63,894 nt of DNA from Clostridium sp. (GTDB lineage: Bacteria > Cyanobacteriota > Vampirovibrionia > Gastranaerophilales > Gastranaerophilaceae), in contig JAHALR010000008.1 of the NCBI GenBank assembly GCA_018362895.1, positions 1 through 63,894 of the forward strand, written 5' to 3'. The position numbers and the translations under genes are program-made. Within the stretch, counting starts at the first letter, position 1. The number at the start of each line of letters is the position of its first letter. This document shows, in pieces, positions 16,389-25,480 of this stretch. The notes under the pieces are model-generated. The model was not told where the DNA came from and did no database searches. It saw nothing but the letters and a program-made list of their open reading frames with translations.

Positions 16389-17651
16389 TTAGGGCAATGC
16401 CTGTTCAATATCTTCAATTATATCATCAACATCTTCAAGACCAACAGAAAGCCTCATAAAATCATCAGAAATTCCACATGCCTTTAACTGTTCATCATTC
16501 AGCTGTCTGTGTGTAGTCAAACAAGGGTATGTGATAATAGAACGAGAATCACCTATGTTTGTAGCGTGAATCAGCAGTTTTACATTTTCAATAAAATGGA
16601 TGCCGGCCTCACGTCCGCCTTTCACACCAAAACTTATGATTGAAGAGGCTCCTTTACACATATATTTTTTAACTAAAGGATAATATTTGTTTGTTTCCAA
16701 ACCCGGATAATTAACCCACGCGATTTTAGGATGTTTTTCCAAATATTTTGCAATCTTCAGAGCTGTATCAGAAAGTCTTTGCATTCTCAAATGAAGAGTT
16801 TCCAATCCCAAAAGTGTTAAATATGAATTAAAAGGACTTATACAAGAGCCAAAATCTCTCAAAAGCTGGCCTCTTGCTTTAACAATAAAAGCAGCTTCTT
16901 TAAAAGACTCAGTATAGCTTAAACCATGGTAGCTCGGATCCGGATTTACAAGCTCAGGGAATTTGCCAGAAGCAGCCCAATCAAATTTACCCGAATCAAC
17001 AATAATTCCGCCCATTGAATTTCCATGACCTGAAATATATTTCGTTAAAGAATGAACGACAATGTCTGCACCCCATTCTATCGGCCTGAACAAATATGGC
17101 GAAGGAACTGTATTATCTATAATTAGCGGAATATTATGATTATGAGCAACATGAGCAATCGCTTCAACATCAACAACATTAAGCTTAGGGTTTCCAACCA
17201 TTTCTGTGAATATACACTTTGTTTTTTCGGTCACTGCTTTTTCATACTCTTCAGGTGATTCACCCTTCACAAATATTGTATTTATACCCAATTTTCTTAA
17301 TGTTGAATTAAAAAGGTTAAATGTACCACCATATAATGTCGAAGAAGCAACTATATCATCACCGGCTTTTGCTATATTCAAAACAGATATCATAGAAGCA
17401 GCTTGACCTGAAGAAACAGCCAATGCACCAACTCCGCCTTCAAGCATTGCTATTCTTTCTTCAAGTACCTGTGTTGTAGGATTCGAAATTCTTGTATAAA
17501 TATCACCGGGTGCCTTTAGGTCAAACAAATCCGCAGCATATTGCACATTATCAAAGTCAAAAGCTGTTGTTTGATATATAGGAACAGGAATACAATGTCT
17601 GTTATCTTTTGCTTTATGTGCACCCTGAACTGCTATACTATCAAATTTCAT
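16389..17651 (-). CDS. metY: O-acetylhomoserine sulfhydrylase
   Basis: Encodes 420 aa. A PLP enzyme of the Cys/Met metabolism family that makes homocysteine from O-acetylhomoserine and sulfide. Motifs are IPVPIYQTTAF, YTRISNPTTQVLEERIA, LEGG-GALAVSSGQAA and the PLP lysine in VHSLTKYISGHG near 208. The length (about 420, against 380-400 for cystathionine synthases) and the GHGNSMGGIIVD loop favour MetY over MetB. GGAGAAG precedes the ATG. No S-box or other methionine riboswitch is seen upstream. Confidence 0.92.
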   Translation of the reverse strand: MKFDSIAVQGAHKAKDNRHCIPVPIYQTTAFDFDNVQYAADLFDLKAPGDIYTRISNPTTQVLEERIAMLEGGVGALAVSSGQAASMISVLNIAKAGDDIVASSTLYGGTFNLFNSTLRKLGINTIFVKGESPEEYEKAVTEKTKCIFTEMVGNPKLNVVDVEAIAHVAHNHNIPLIIDNTVPSPYLFRPIEWGADIVVHSLTKYISGHGNSMGGIIVDSGKFDWAASGKFPELVNPDPSYHGLSYTESFKEAAFIVKARGQLLRDFGSCISPFNSYLTLLGLETLHLRMQRLSDTALKIAKYLEKHPKIAWVNYPGLETNKYYPLVKKYMCKGASSIISFGVKGGREAGIHFIENVKLLIHATNIGDSRSIITYPCLTTHRQLNDEQLKACGISDDFMRLSVGLEDVDDIIEDIEQALP

Positions 17652-17674
17652 CTTTAAACTTCTCCAATCGTAAA

Positions 17675-18097
17675 CTATAACTGACCTCTCAAATTGGCTT
17701 TAATTATATTAGACACCCAAGGAACATAACTGTCTGAGTTTCTCAAAACACCAAGTATCAAATATAAAACAAAAACAAGATAAGCAAATGTCACAACTGA
17801 AAAGCCAAAGAACAATGGCGTATTCAAGAAAAAAGTAACTATGCTTACAATATTTTTAACTCCCGGAATATAACTGATTAAATTCATTGCCAGTGTCAAA
17901 CCGCTTATAACAAGCCAGAGAGCAAAGGCAATAAAAATAGACTGAAAAATATGATATTTGAGAAAAGGTTTCATATCTTTTCTCATTAATGCAGTGATAA
18001 TTATTACAACAAATCCTATTAAAGGAAAAATGTATGATAAAATTGCTATTAATTTTTCTGCCGCCGATGGCGTACGATATTTTAAAGGATATGACAA
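17675..18097 (-). CDS. Tic20-like/DUF4870 small membrane protein
   Basis: Encodes 140 aa with about three to four hydrophobic helices (IAILSYIFPLIGFVVIIIT, IFQSIFIAFALWLVISG, a central pair and FAYLVFVLYLILGVL). The pattern AEKLIAILSYIFPLIG followed by PFLKYHIFQSI resembles the Tic20/DUF4870 group, which includes cyanobacterial homologues of the chloroplast import component. Its role in bacteria is not settled. The start is TTG at 18097, with GGGAGAG 4 bases upstream; no in-frame ATG is nearby. It follows the TPR gene by 28 bp. Confidence 0.7.
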   Translation of the reverse strand: MSYPLKYRTPSAAEKLIAILSYIFPLIGFVVIIITALMRKDMKPFLKYHIFQSIFIAFALWLVISGLTLAMNLISYIPGVKNIVSIVTFFLNTPLFFGFSVVTFAYLVFVLYLILGVLRNSDSYVPWVSNIIKANLRGQL

Positions 18098-18125
18098 CGT
18101 TCTCTCCCGAAGATGCTCATTTAAT

Positions 18126-19199
18126 TTAAACAGAAGCTTCTTCTTTTATCTCTTTTCTCTTAATGTATTCCTGAAGAATCTCAATATAAACAAGTTTGTT
18201 CTCCAATGATTTGTCATCATTTTTCAGAGCTTTTCTATATGTATATATAGCATTTTCTAAATCATTGAGCATAAAGTATGTATTACCGATAAAGGTATAT
18301 GTTTTTGCATCATTAGGTTGAATTTCGGATGCCTTTTTGTAAACATCCAATGCCTCCAAATATTTACGTTGATCAACATAAATGTTACCGAGAAGAATAT
18401 AAGCATTAGGATATTGAGGTCCAACTGAAATAGCCTCTTTATACTTGCTTATAGCCATATCTATCCTGTTTGCATCCGAATATGCAATCGCATGGCAAAC
18501 ATAAACCTGATAAACTCTGTCATCAATTTTGTAACATTGGTTAAATGCTTTTTCGGCATTATCAAATTCCCTTAAAGAAGCATAACTATTAGCTATACAA
18601 ATTTGTGCTTTCAAGCACTGAGGATCTAGAGCCATTGCTTTTTTCAATGATTTTATTGCCTCTCTGTACATATGCATAGCCATTTGAGAACTTGCTTTAT
18701 TTATAAAGGTTTCAGGATCTTTATCATCAAGAGCCAATGCCTTATCATAATAAACATTTGCAGACAAATAATCTTTATTATCCTGATACAATAACCCGAT
18801 TGCGTTATAAAGAGCCGCACTGTTAGCCTCTAGTTCGAGTGCTTTTGTATAATTATTCATAGCATGCTCAAAATCACCAAGTTCAGCATAAGCGTTGCCA
18901 AGATTCATATATATAGAAAAACTTTTTGATTCTATTTCAGAAGCCCTTGAATAATAGTCAATAGATTTATCTATATTTCTGAAAAAGAAATGTATACTGC
19001 CTGCATTAATCAATGCTTGAGAATTTATAGGATTGACTTTCAGCAACGCTTCATAAATATCAAGTGCGTTTTTGTAATCCTGTTCAGCAATAAAAAGTTT
19101 GCCAAGCTCCAGATAATTATCTTCTTTCAATGGTTCTTTGCTGATTTTATCAAATAATTGTTCTTTTATATCCTTAGGGTTTTTGTTAGAAATTTCCAT
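18126..19199 (-). CDS. Tetratricopeptide repeat protein
   Basis: Encodes 357 aa, almost entirely TPR units of about 34 residues from residue 20 to 340 (for example AYAELGDFEHAMNNYTKALE, YKEAISVGPQYPNAYILLG, TYFMLNDLENAIYTYRKAL). No signal peptide or membrane helix is present, so it is a cytoplasmic scaffold for protein contacts. Partners are unknown. It sits upstream of the Tic20-like gene with a 28-bp gap, so the two may be linked. Confidence 0.9.
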   Translation of the reverse strand: MEISNKNPKDIKEQLFDKISKEPLKEDNYLELGKLFIAEQDYKNALDIYEALLKVNPINSQALINAGSIHFFFRNIDKSIDYYSRASEIESKSFSIYMNLGNAYAELGDFEHAMNNYTKALELEANSAALYNAIGLLYQDNKDYLSANVYYDKALALDDKDPETFINKASSQMAMHMYREAIKSLKKAMALDPQCLKAQICIANSYASLREFDNAEKAFNQCYKIDDRVYQVYVCHAIAYSDANRIDMAISKYKEAISVGPQYPNAYILLGNIYVDQRKYLEALDVYKKASEIQPNDAKTYTFIGNTYFMLNDLENAIYTYRKALKNDDKSLENKLVYIEILQEYIKRKEIKEEASV

Positions 19200-19286
19200 A
19201 ACAATATATTACTACAATATTAAAAAATTTAAAAACTTTTGATATAAAATGAAATTGTAAAAAAGTAAAAAGAAAACGAGCCAAAA

Positions 19287-20417
19287 GTGAAATTTAACAG
19301 AAGTTCTTATTTGAATACACACAGAGATGCCTGGGTGGAAGTAAATCTGGATTATATTGAAAAAAATATACTGGAATTTAAAAAATACTTAAAAAAAGAT
19401 GCAAAACTCTTTGCAGTTGTTAAAGCTGATGCTTATGGGCATGGTGCAGTAATGATAGCACCTGTTCTACTAGCTTCTGGTGTGGACTTTCTTGGTGTTT
19501 CATCAATCGATGAAGGTCTCCAGCTTAGAGAAGCAAAAATCACAGCCCCTATTTTGGTTCTGGGGGCAGTGCCTGTTTGGTCTTTTGACTGGGCAGCAAC
19601 AAATAACATCTCAGTTTCGATTTTTTCAGATGAACATATAGAAGCCTGCAAACAAACTTTTGAAAAAACTAAAATAAAGCCTAAGGTGCACGTGAAAATC
19701 GATACAGGAATGAACAGAATAGGAGTAAGACCTGAACAGGCAACTGATTTCATAAAAAAAGTACAAACCTGTGATTTTATAACTTTGGAGGGAATTTTTA
19801 CCCACTTTGCAACAGCAGAAACTGAATCTTATGCTCTTGAACAATATAAAAAATTTCGTAAAGTAATAGAATCTGTTAATACACAAGAACTTTTAATTCA
19901 TTGCTGCAACACAGCCGCAGTAGTCTGCTATAAAGATTTTGATTATAACATGGCACGTGTAGGAATAGGAATATACGGCTTACAACCAGACCTAACAAAA
20001 GGAACCCAAGAACCTTCTATAAAGCAGGCAATGTCATTGAAAGGCAGAATAACAAATATCCATACCGCAGAGAAAAACGAAGGTGTAAGCTATTCACATA
20101 CATTCGAAACTAAACACACAACAAAGATTGCTACAATCCCGATGGGTTATGCAGACGGAGTCCCCAGAAAACTCTCAAACAAAATTTATGGAATGATTAA
20201 CGGTAAAAAAGTTAAACAAATAGGTAATATAACTATGGATCAGATGATGTTTGACATAACAGACTGTGATGCTAAAGAAGGAGATGTCATAACATTATTA
20301 GGTGAAGACAACGGTAATTTTATCGGAATTGATGAATGGGCAAAAATTTTGGACACAATTCACTATGAATTGACTTGCGGACTCAGAGTAAGACTGCCTC
20401 GTGTCTACACGCGTTAA
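19287..20417 (+). CDS. alr: Alanine racemase
   Basis: Encodes 376 aa. PLP enzyme that makes D-alanine for peptidoglycan. The cofactor lysine is Lys46 in VVKADAYGHGA. The second catalytic residue is the Tyr in GVSYSHTF; MNRIGVRP, NMARVGIGIYG and PMGYADGVPR are all family hallmarks. The start is GTG at 19287, with only a weak purine stretch (ACGAG) upstream. Converges on the small gene at 20427 without a visible terminator. Confidence 0.96.
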   Translation: MKFNRSSYLNTHRDAWVEVNLDYIEKNILEFKKYLKKDAKLFAVVKADAYGHGAVMIAPVLLASGVDFLGVSSIDEGLQLREAKITAPILVLGAVPVWSFDWAATNNISVSIFSDEHIEACKQTFEKTKIKPKVHVKIDTGMNRIGVRPEQATDFIKKVQTCDFITLEGIFTHFATAETESYALEQYKKFRKVIESVNTQELLIHCCNTAAVVCYKDFDYNMARVGIGIYGLQPDLTKGTQEPSIKQAMSLKGRITNIHTAEKNEGVSYSHTFETKHTTKIATIPMGYADGVPRKLSNKIYGMINGKKVKQIGNITMDQMMFDITDCDAKEGDVITLLGEDNGNFIGIDEWAKILDTIHYELTCGLRVRLPRVYTR

Positions 20418-20426
20418 AAATCCTAT

Positions 20427-20690
20427 CTAACCTTTTACATCAAAACCACCGTTTGTGTTTCCTTTTCTCAATGCAGCACCAACGTTATAAGACATAAGGT
20501 TATATTTTTCAATTTCACTTGCTATATTTCCTGTGAAAACAGCTTGATTTTCATCAATAAAATTGAATAATGGCTGCCAGATTCCGCTAACAGCATTTTG
20601 TGCAGTCTCTTGTGTTTGTTTGATAGTTCTTGTCGGAACTTTTATATTTAACCCGAATGGTCTGTTGAGCATGTTATTTCCGTCTGCCAT
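20427..20690 (-). CDS. Small protein, unknown function
   Basis: Encodes 87 aa with no signal peptide or membrane helix; Asn/Gln/Thr-rich with a central aromatic patch (GIWQPLFNFIDENQAVF). No family recognised. A TATAAT box ends five bases before the ATG, and a GGGG lies 11 bases upstream, so translation may start from a very short leader. It is divergent from the tandem paralog genes at 21059 and may belong with them, but this is guesswork. Confidence 0.55.
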   Translation of the reverse strand: MADGNNMLNRPFGLNIKVPTRTIKQTQETAQNAVSGIWQPLFNFIDENQAVFTGNIASEIEKYNLMSYNVGAALRKGNTNGGFDVKG

Positions 20691-21058
20691 TTTGCATTAT
20701 ACCCCTGTTTGTTCTGTTCTAACCTTAATATCGAAACACCTTTAGAAAAACTTTAATGATTTTTTATAATTTGTAAAGAAATATTTACTCAAATTTGTAT
20801 GAAGTTTTGTAAACTTGAGTTTTAGAATAAATAATATAGTAAAAACTTAAGATAAAGCGTAAAAAATACACCCTAATTTTATTTATTGATATTTTTAAAT
20901 AAAAAATCATATCCCAAAATAGGGCTTCAAAAATTTTAACAATTTATAATAGCAAATTTTTTTTTCAGCTGATTTGTATTTGTAGAAGGTCTTTTTTATT
21001 ATAGAGTAACAGAAATCACCGTATATGAAATAAAGACCCTACACTAGTAAAAGAAGTT
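20691..21058. other. Divergent intergenic region
   Basis: About 370 nt, more than 75% A/T. Toward the left it holds the TATAAT box of the 20427 gene. Toward the right a TATAAT (20945-20950) without a good -35 box may drive the 21059 gene. An inverted repeat GGTCTTT (20988-20994) and AAAGACC (21032-21038) lies in the presumed leader, 20 bases before the start codon. No gene is seen. Confidence 0.5.
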
Positions 21059-22762
21059 ATGATTAATCAAGTAAGTATACAAAAATCGGAAGTTTATAAA
21101 AGAAACAGCATTGACCATTCAAAAAATCAAGGTAAAACTCAAGCTGCTTTCAAAGGAATACCTCCTGAAATCATAAATGTTTCTATCATTGACCTTGCAA
21201 CAGCAATTTTGCCCAGAACATATGTTGATGCAAAAACAAACGGCTTTGCTGCTGCTGAAACATTCAGAAGAGAATCATCAGGACTTATTGTAAACTGTCT
21301 TATCCCAGGCTTTATTGTTTACGGTGTAGCCAAAGTTCTTGAATTATTTAATAAAAAAGATAAAGGTATGGCTTCAAAATGGGCAAATGAAGATGCCATT
21401 AACACCCTGAGCCAACATTTTACAGAAGCAAAAGGCGGTTCAAGAAGTTTTACAAACAAACTTTTAAAAGACATAAGTGTATTAAACGGTGAAAAATGGA
21501 TACCACTTGATCCTAAAAAACAACAAGAACAACTCGGTTACATAATAAAAGATTTTAGTTTAGAAAATGAAAGAAAAGATTTTGCCAGAGTAATGGCAAA
21601 TAAATTAGCAACTAAAAAAGAAAAAGATGCAGTTGTCAGCAATTTAGAAAGAAAAGTTCTCGAACAGACAGGTGCATCAAAACATATAAAAATAGGCAAC
21701 AAAATCTATCACGCAGACCTTCATACTCTGCTTAGAGACACAATGGATGTCGGACAAGATTTTCTTGAACATAAACGCAATGTTATAAAAAACATGGCAA
21801 GAGAACTCAAGAGTACAAAAGGATTGCCAAAAGAAGAAATTAAAAAGACAGTAAATTCAAACATTACAAAAATAACAAATGCTGTTACAAAAGAACTCAA
21901 AGCTTATTCAAAAGAATCAAAACGTTTTATAAACAAAAAAAGCTTTATCGGTCTTGCTATTACAATACCGCTTGCCGCATCAATGCAGTCCATAAACAGA
22001 TGGATAACAAGAAAAACCTCAGGACAAGAAGGTGCCCCAATTTACAAAGATTTTGGAATAAATAAAAAGAAAAAAGAAATGACCCCTACACAAAAAGCTC
22101 AATTTATGTTGCACAAAATTGGTGCAGCAGCTTTAATGGTAGGTGTAGCAGCACTTTCATTAAAAGATAAATCAAGTTTTTCAAACATACTCAAGGGTCT
22201 TCAATTTACAAAAAATATGCCTACAATGGACCAATGCAGATGGATTGCAACATCCACATTCGCCAGCAGAATGCTTGCTTCTGAAGATCCTAACGAATTG
22301 AAAGAAGTAACCTGGAGAGATATTGCAACCTTCGCAAGTTTATACTTCCTGGGTGATTATGTTGCGAAAGGTGTAGGATATTTCTTACAAAAAGCTACCG
22401 GCGAATCACTTTTGAATTATACTAAAATTAAACCGGAAAAAACAAAAAATATAATCAAAAATTTCGGTAAAGGACTTGCTCACTGGGCGAGCGGAACAGA
22501 ACTAAAAACATTCTCAGAAGCAGCTAAAGTATCTAGGAAGGCAAAAGTTCTCAGATATGTTTGTGAAGGAAGCTCTCTCGGATTCTCAATGTTGATTCTT
22601 GGCATGCTGGTTCCATGGTATGTAAGAAAGCAAACAGAAAGAAAAGTCCAAAAAGAATTAAAAGAAAAATACAACAGTTTCCACACCTACCCATCATTAA
22701 TTCCGGCTAGCAACAAAAAAACTTTTCAGGCGTTTGGCATGATGATGGAACAATCTAAATAA
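21059..22762 (+). CDS. Multipass membrane protein, tandem paralog 1, unknown family
   Basis: Encodes 567 aa. A short polar N-terminus ends in AAFKG; then comes DLATAILPRTYVDA and FRRESSG at about 48-78, followed by a hydrophobic helix (IVNCLIPGFIVYGVAKVLEL). A charged helical middle (90-290) follows. Further hydrophobic segments are near 300 (FIGLAITIPLAASM), 350, 425 and 515 (SLGFSMLILGMLVPW). It aligns with the next gene throughout: LPRT-D, RESSG, INRWITRKTSG/FNRYLTKKRTG, SRMLA/SRLFA, NELKE/NEMRE, LNYTK/LNYIK. AAGAAG lies just before the ATG. No known domain recognised. Confidence 0.8.
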   Translation: MINQVSIQKSEVYKRNSIDHSKNQGKTQAAFKGIPPEIINVSIIDLATAILPRTYVDAKTNGFAAAETFRRESSGLIVNCLIPGFIVYGVAKVLELFNKKDKGMASKWANEDAINTLSQHFTEAKGGSRSFTNKLLKDISVLNGEKWIPLDPKKQQEQLGYIIKDFSLENERKDFARVMANKLATKKEKDAVVSNLERKVLEQTGASKHIKIGNKIYHADLHTLLRDTMDVGQDFLEHKRNVIKNMARELKSTKGLPKEEIKKTVNSNITKITNAVTKELKAYSKESKRFINKKSFIGLAITIPLAASMQSINRWITRKTSGQEGAPIYKDFGINKKKKEMTPTQKAQFMLHKIGAAALMVGVAALSLKDKSSFSNILKGLQFTKNMPTMDQCRWIATSTFASRMLASEDPNELKEVTWRDIATFASLYFLGDYVAKGVGYFLQKATGESLLNYTKIKPEKTKNIIKNFGKGLAHWASGTELKTFSEAAKVSRKAKVLRYVCEGSSLGFSMLILGMLVPWYVRKQTERKVQKELKEKYNSFHTYPSLIPASNKKTFQAFGMMMEQSK

Positions 22763-22779
22763 AACAAATAGGTAAAAAG

Positions 22780-24585
22780 ATGATTTCTCGATTTAACACC
22801 ATTACACAAGCACAAACATTAACAAATAAAAAACAAAATAACAATAATAAACAAAATTTACACCTGAATTTTAGCGGAGCAATTGAACTCGGTACAGCGG
22901 CATTGAATTCATTGAACACAAATCCGGCAGTAGGAGCGTGCTTTTTAGACTTCTTTTCAATGGTTCTGCCAAGAACTGCTATTGATGCAACAAGAGGTTT
23001 TGATGCAGGTGTAGAAACAGGTTTCAGAGAATCTTCAGGAACTATAAACCACGCAATGGCAGGTATTGTGGGATTAGGTGCAGGCTGGCTTGTTTCTGAG
23101 GCATTTAACAAAGCAAACGGAGTAAAAGCCCAGTTTTTGTTTACTGACGACAAAGCAATTGATGTTTTCAGCAGTTTTATAGGCAAACACAAAGCTGATA
23201 ATGTTATCAACTCAGAAGAATACTTCTATGACATGTTCAAAAATATGAAGTTTTTGAACACGACTACCGATGAATACAAGAGACTTGCTTCAGTAAATCC
23301 CAAAGAAGCACAAGAGATTGCTTACACAGCTATGTCTGATGAAACAGCAAGACAAGCTGCCGTCAAAATGCTTGAAGCAAACACTGACAAATATAAAACC
23401 CCAAATTCGATTCTTCAAGAAGTCAAAGCAATTATTATTGGAGAAAAAGGCTCAGGTGAAGTCGTAAAATTAACAGATTTACAAGGAAGAGCAATTGAAG
23501 ACACACTTGAAAATCACATAAAAAATGGTTTCTCAGTAAAAAAAGCATTTACTGACAAAATTAAAAAAGATATAGAAAAACTCAATACAAATAAAGCAAA
23601 AGAAATTTTAACAGATGCTGAATTTGTAAGTAAAATTAAAGGATTGAAAAAATACACAGCAGCAGCAGGTCTTGCCGTACCTGTTGCCATTGGTATGTCA
23701 ACACAGCCTTTCAACAGATATTTAACTAAAAAACGTACAGGTTCAGACGGATTCGTTGGAGTAGAAGGGCGAGAACCAGATAAGTCTTTTGGATTCAAAA
23801 TAGGCAAAACAATTCTTGGCTTGGCTCTCGGCTCTGCAATGATTTCAACTATTCTCAAAAATCCTGCTGAATTATATAAACCTAATACAGTGAAAAAAGC
23901 ACTCAAAGAAATAGGCTCAGCTCTTCAATATAAAGGTCTTGTTCCAACCATTAATCAATTCAAATTCATCTATGGAATGACTATTATGAGCCGTCTCTTT
24001 GCAGTAAGAGACAAAAATGAAATGAGAGAATCAACAATCAAAGATTCCCTCGGTTTTGCAAACTGGTTAATACTTGGTGGATTTGTCTCAAAAATTGTTG
24101 CAAAAATATTTAACAAAGATACTCTAAACTATATCAAGCCTGATGCAAAAGAAAACAAAGGTTTTTGGAATAAAGTTAAAAACAGTTATATATTTAAAGG
24201 CAGAGAAAAATCTCATGAAGAAATTCTTTTCCCTGCTTTGAAAGAACTCGGCATAAAAGTAAAAGACGAAGCCGGCAATGTCTTACCGTTCAAAAAGCTG
24301 GTTAAAGCGGTTAAAGAACAAGAACAAAACCCAATTGCACAAAAAGCGCTTCAACAATTGAAAGTCAAAAACTATCAACAGCTTGCAGGTTATTTATATT
24401 CAGGACTTGTCCTTGGTATAGGCATCACAAAATTAAACATAGCCATTACTAAATTATGTGAAAAGAACAAAAAGCCATCTGAACATCCGACTGTGTCAGA
24501 TAAAATGAAGGTATCCAACGAATTTATTATAAGAAGTGCACAAAATGAATCAAAAACATTTGGCAGCTTTTTAAACTCTATATAA
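22780..24585 (+). CDS. Multipass membrane protein, tandem paralog 2, unknown family
   Basis: Encodes 601 aa, starting 17 bp after its paralog. The N-terminus is Gln/Asn-rich (about 1-30) and ends in LNFSG, comparable to AAFKG in the neighbour. Next come FSMVLPRTAIDA and GFRESSG with a hydrophobic stretch, a long charged helical segment, then membrane segments near 295 (AAGLAVPVAIGMS), 350 (TILGLALGSAMIS), 425 (FANWLILGGFVSKIVAKIF) and 545 (LYSGLVLGIGI). The shared blocks show duplication and divergence; identity looks low outside them. Probably an inner-membrane protein of a lineage-specific family. Function unknown. Confidence 0.8.
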   Translation: MISRFNTITQAQTLTNKKQNNNNKQNLHLNFSGAIELGTAALNSLNTNPAVGACFLDFFSMVLPRTAIDATRGFDAGVETGFRESSGTINHAMAGIVGLGAGWLVSEAFNKANGVKAQFLFTDDKAIDVFSSFIGKHKADNVINSEEYFYDMFKNMKFLNTTTDEYKRLASVNPKEAQEIAYTAMSDETARQAAVKMLEANTDKYKTPNSILQEVKAIIIGEKGSGEVVKLTDLQGRAIEDTLENHIKNGFSVKKAFTDKIKKDIEKLNTNKAKEILTDAEFVSKIKGLKKYTAAAGLAVPVAIGMSTQPFNRYLTKKRTGSDGFVGVEGREPDKSFGFKIGKTILGLALGSAMISTILKNPAELYKPNTVKKALKEIGSALQYKGLVPTINQFKFIYGMTIMSRLFAVRDKNEMRESTIKDSLGFANWLILGGFVSKIVAKIFNKDTLNYIKPDAKENKGFWNKVKNSYIFKGREKSHEEILFPALKELGIKVKDEAGNVLPFKKLVKAVKEQEQNPIAQKALQQLKVKNYQQLAGYLYSGLVLGIGITKLNIAITKLCEKNKKPSEHPTVSDKMKVSNEFIIRSAQNESKTFGSFLNSI

Positions 24586-24586
24586 G

Positions 24587-24601
24587 ATATTCGGGGAATA
24601 T
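24587..24601 (+). terminator. Short intrinsic terminator
   Basis: ATATTC (24587-24592), loop GGG and GAATAT (24596-24601), followed by TCTTTTCTTTAATTTT. A compact hairpin with a T-run just after the second paralog gene. Confidence 0.6.
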
Positions 24602-24706
24602 TCTTTTCTTTAATTTTGCATAAACTTAATATATTGTAATTATCTTTTGAAAAATAGTTATATTCTTTATATAATTTACATGAAAAAAAAAGAGAAGGTT
24701 AGCAAA

Positions 24707-25417
24707 ATGGCAGAAAATAAACTCCCCAACGGTGTAGGAAAAAAAATTGTTCAAGCTTTGAAAAAACAAGCTGAAATCGAAATTCAACCTATATCTGACA
24801 GTATAGATAATAATGGATCTTTAATACAGGATAGTCAAACATTAACTCCAGAATTTTACAGCTCTGAAATTACAGACAATGTTAGTCTTGAAGACAACTT
24901 CAATGATTTTTCTCTGGACAGCAATGTTGAAGATGAAATTACAAATTTTGAAGATGACAATAATATGGACACAGAAGATAAATTTGAAGATAATTTTCCG
25001 AGCAGCTTGAATTTTGATGGACCAAATACAAAAATATTTGACAAAGATGAAATTTTTAATACTCCTCAACAACCACAGATTAAAGGTGTTCCACAACAAA
25101 AATCTTACTCTATGCCTGCTAATGTTGCTGTACTAAAAAGATTGATAATGCAGCTTCCTCAAGGTGTAACAAAACAAACAGGTGCTCAAATTATCAGACA
25201 AACTATGGAAGCACTTGGAATATCAATGAACAGTGTTTTAAAAGAAGCACAACAGGGTCAAGACAGCCTCACAGCTTCAGCCAAAGCTTGTATGTCAACT
25301 ATTCAGGAATACAGAAATAATATAAAAGCACTTGAAAAACAAGTTCAAGACTATAAAAAACAGGCAGTAGCTCTGAATGATCTCATAAGTCTTTTCATTA
25401 TGACTGACAGACATTAG
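24707..25417 (+). CDS. Acidic, C-terminally coiled-coil protein, unknown function
   Basis: Encodes 236 aa from the ATG at 24707, preferred over an upstream TTG or ATG because GAAGG lies 7 bases before it and a TATAAT box (24669-24674) places the transcript start downstream of the earlier ATGs. A short basic N-terminus is followed by a long acidic, Asp/Asn-rich low-complexity region (about 25-130), then a conserved-looking helical part (VAVLKRLIMQLPQGVTKQTG, IIRQTMEALGISMNSV) and a C-terminal coiled coil (AKACMSTIQEYRNNIKALEK). Soluble; no family recognised. The layout recalls cytoskeletal or division-associated adaptors, but this is speculation. Confidence 0.75.
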   Translation: MAENKLPNGVGKKIVQALKKQAEIEIQPISDSIDNNGSLIQDSQTLTPEFYSSEITDNVSLEDNFNDFSLDSNVEDEITNFEDDNNMDTEDKFEDNFPSSLNFDGPNTKIFDKDEIFNTPQQPQIKGVPQQKSYSMPANVAVLKRLIMQLPQGVTKQTGAQIIRQTMEALGISMNSVLKEAQQGQDSLTASAKACMSTIQEYRNNIKALEKQVQDYKKQAVALNDLISLFIMTDRH

Positions 25418-25434
25418 TTTTAAAACTGTAAACT

Positions 25435-25467
25435 AAAAAAGCTCCGATATTTTACCGGAGCTTTTTT
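25435..25467. terminator. Bidirectional intrinsic terminator
   Basis: AAAAAAGCTCCG (25435-25446) pairs with CGGAGCTTTTTT (25456-25467) across a 9-nt loop. Sits between convergent genes and has T-runs in both directions. Confidence 0.9.
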
Positions 25468-25480
25468 AGTATATAAATAA

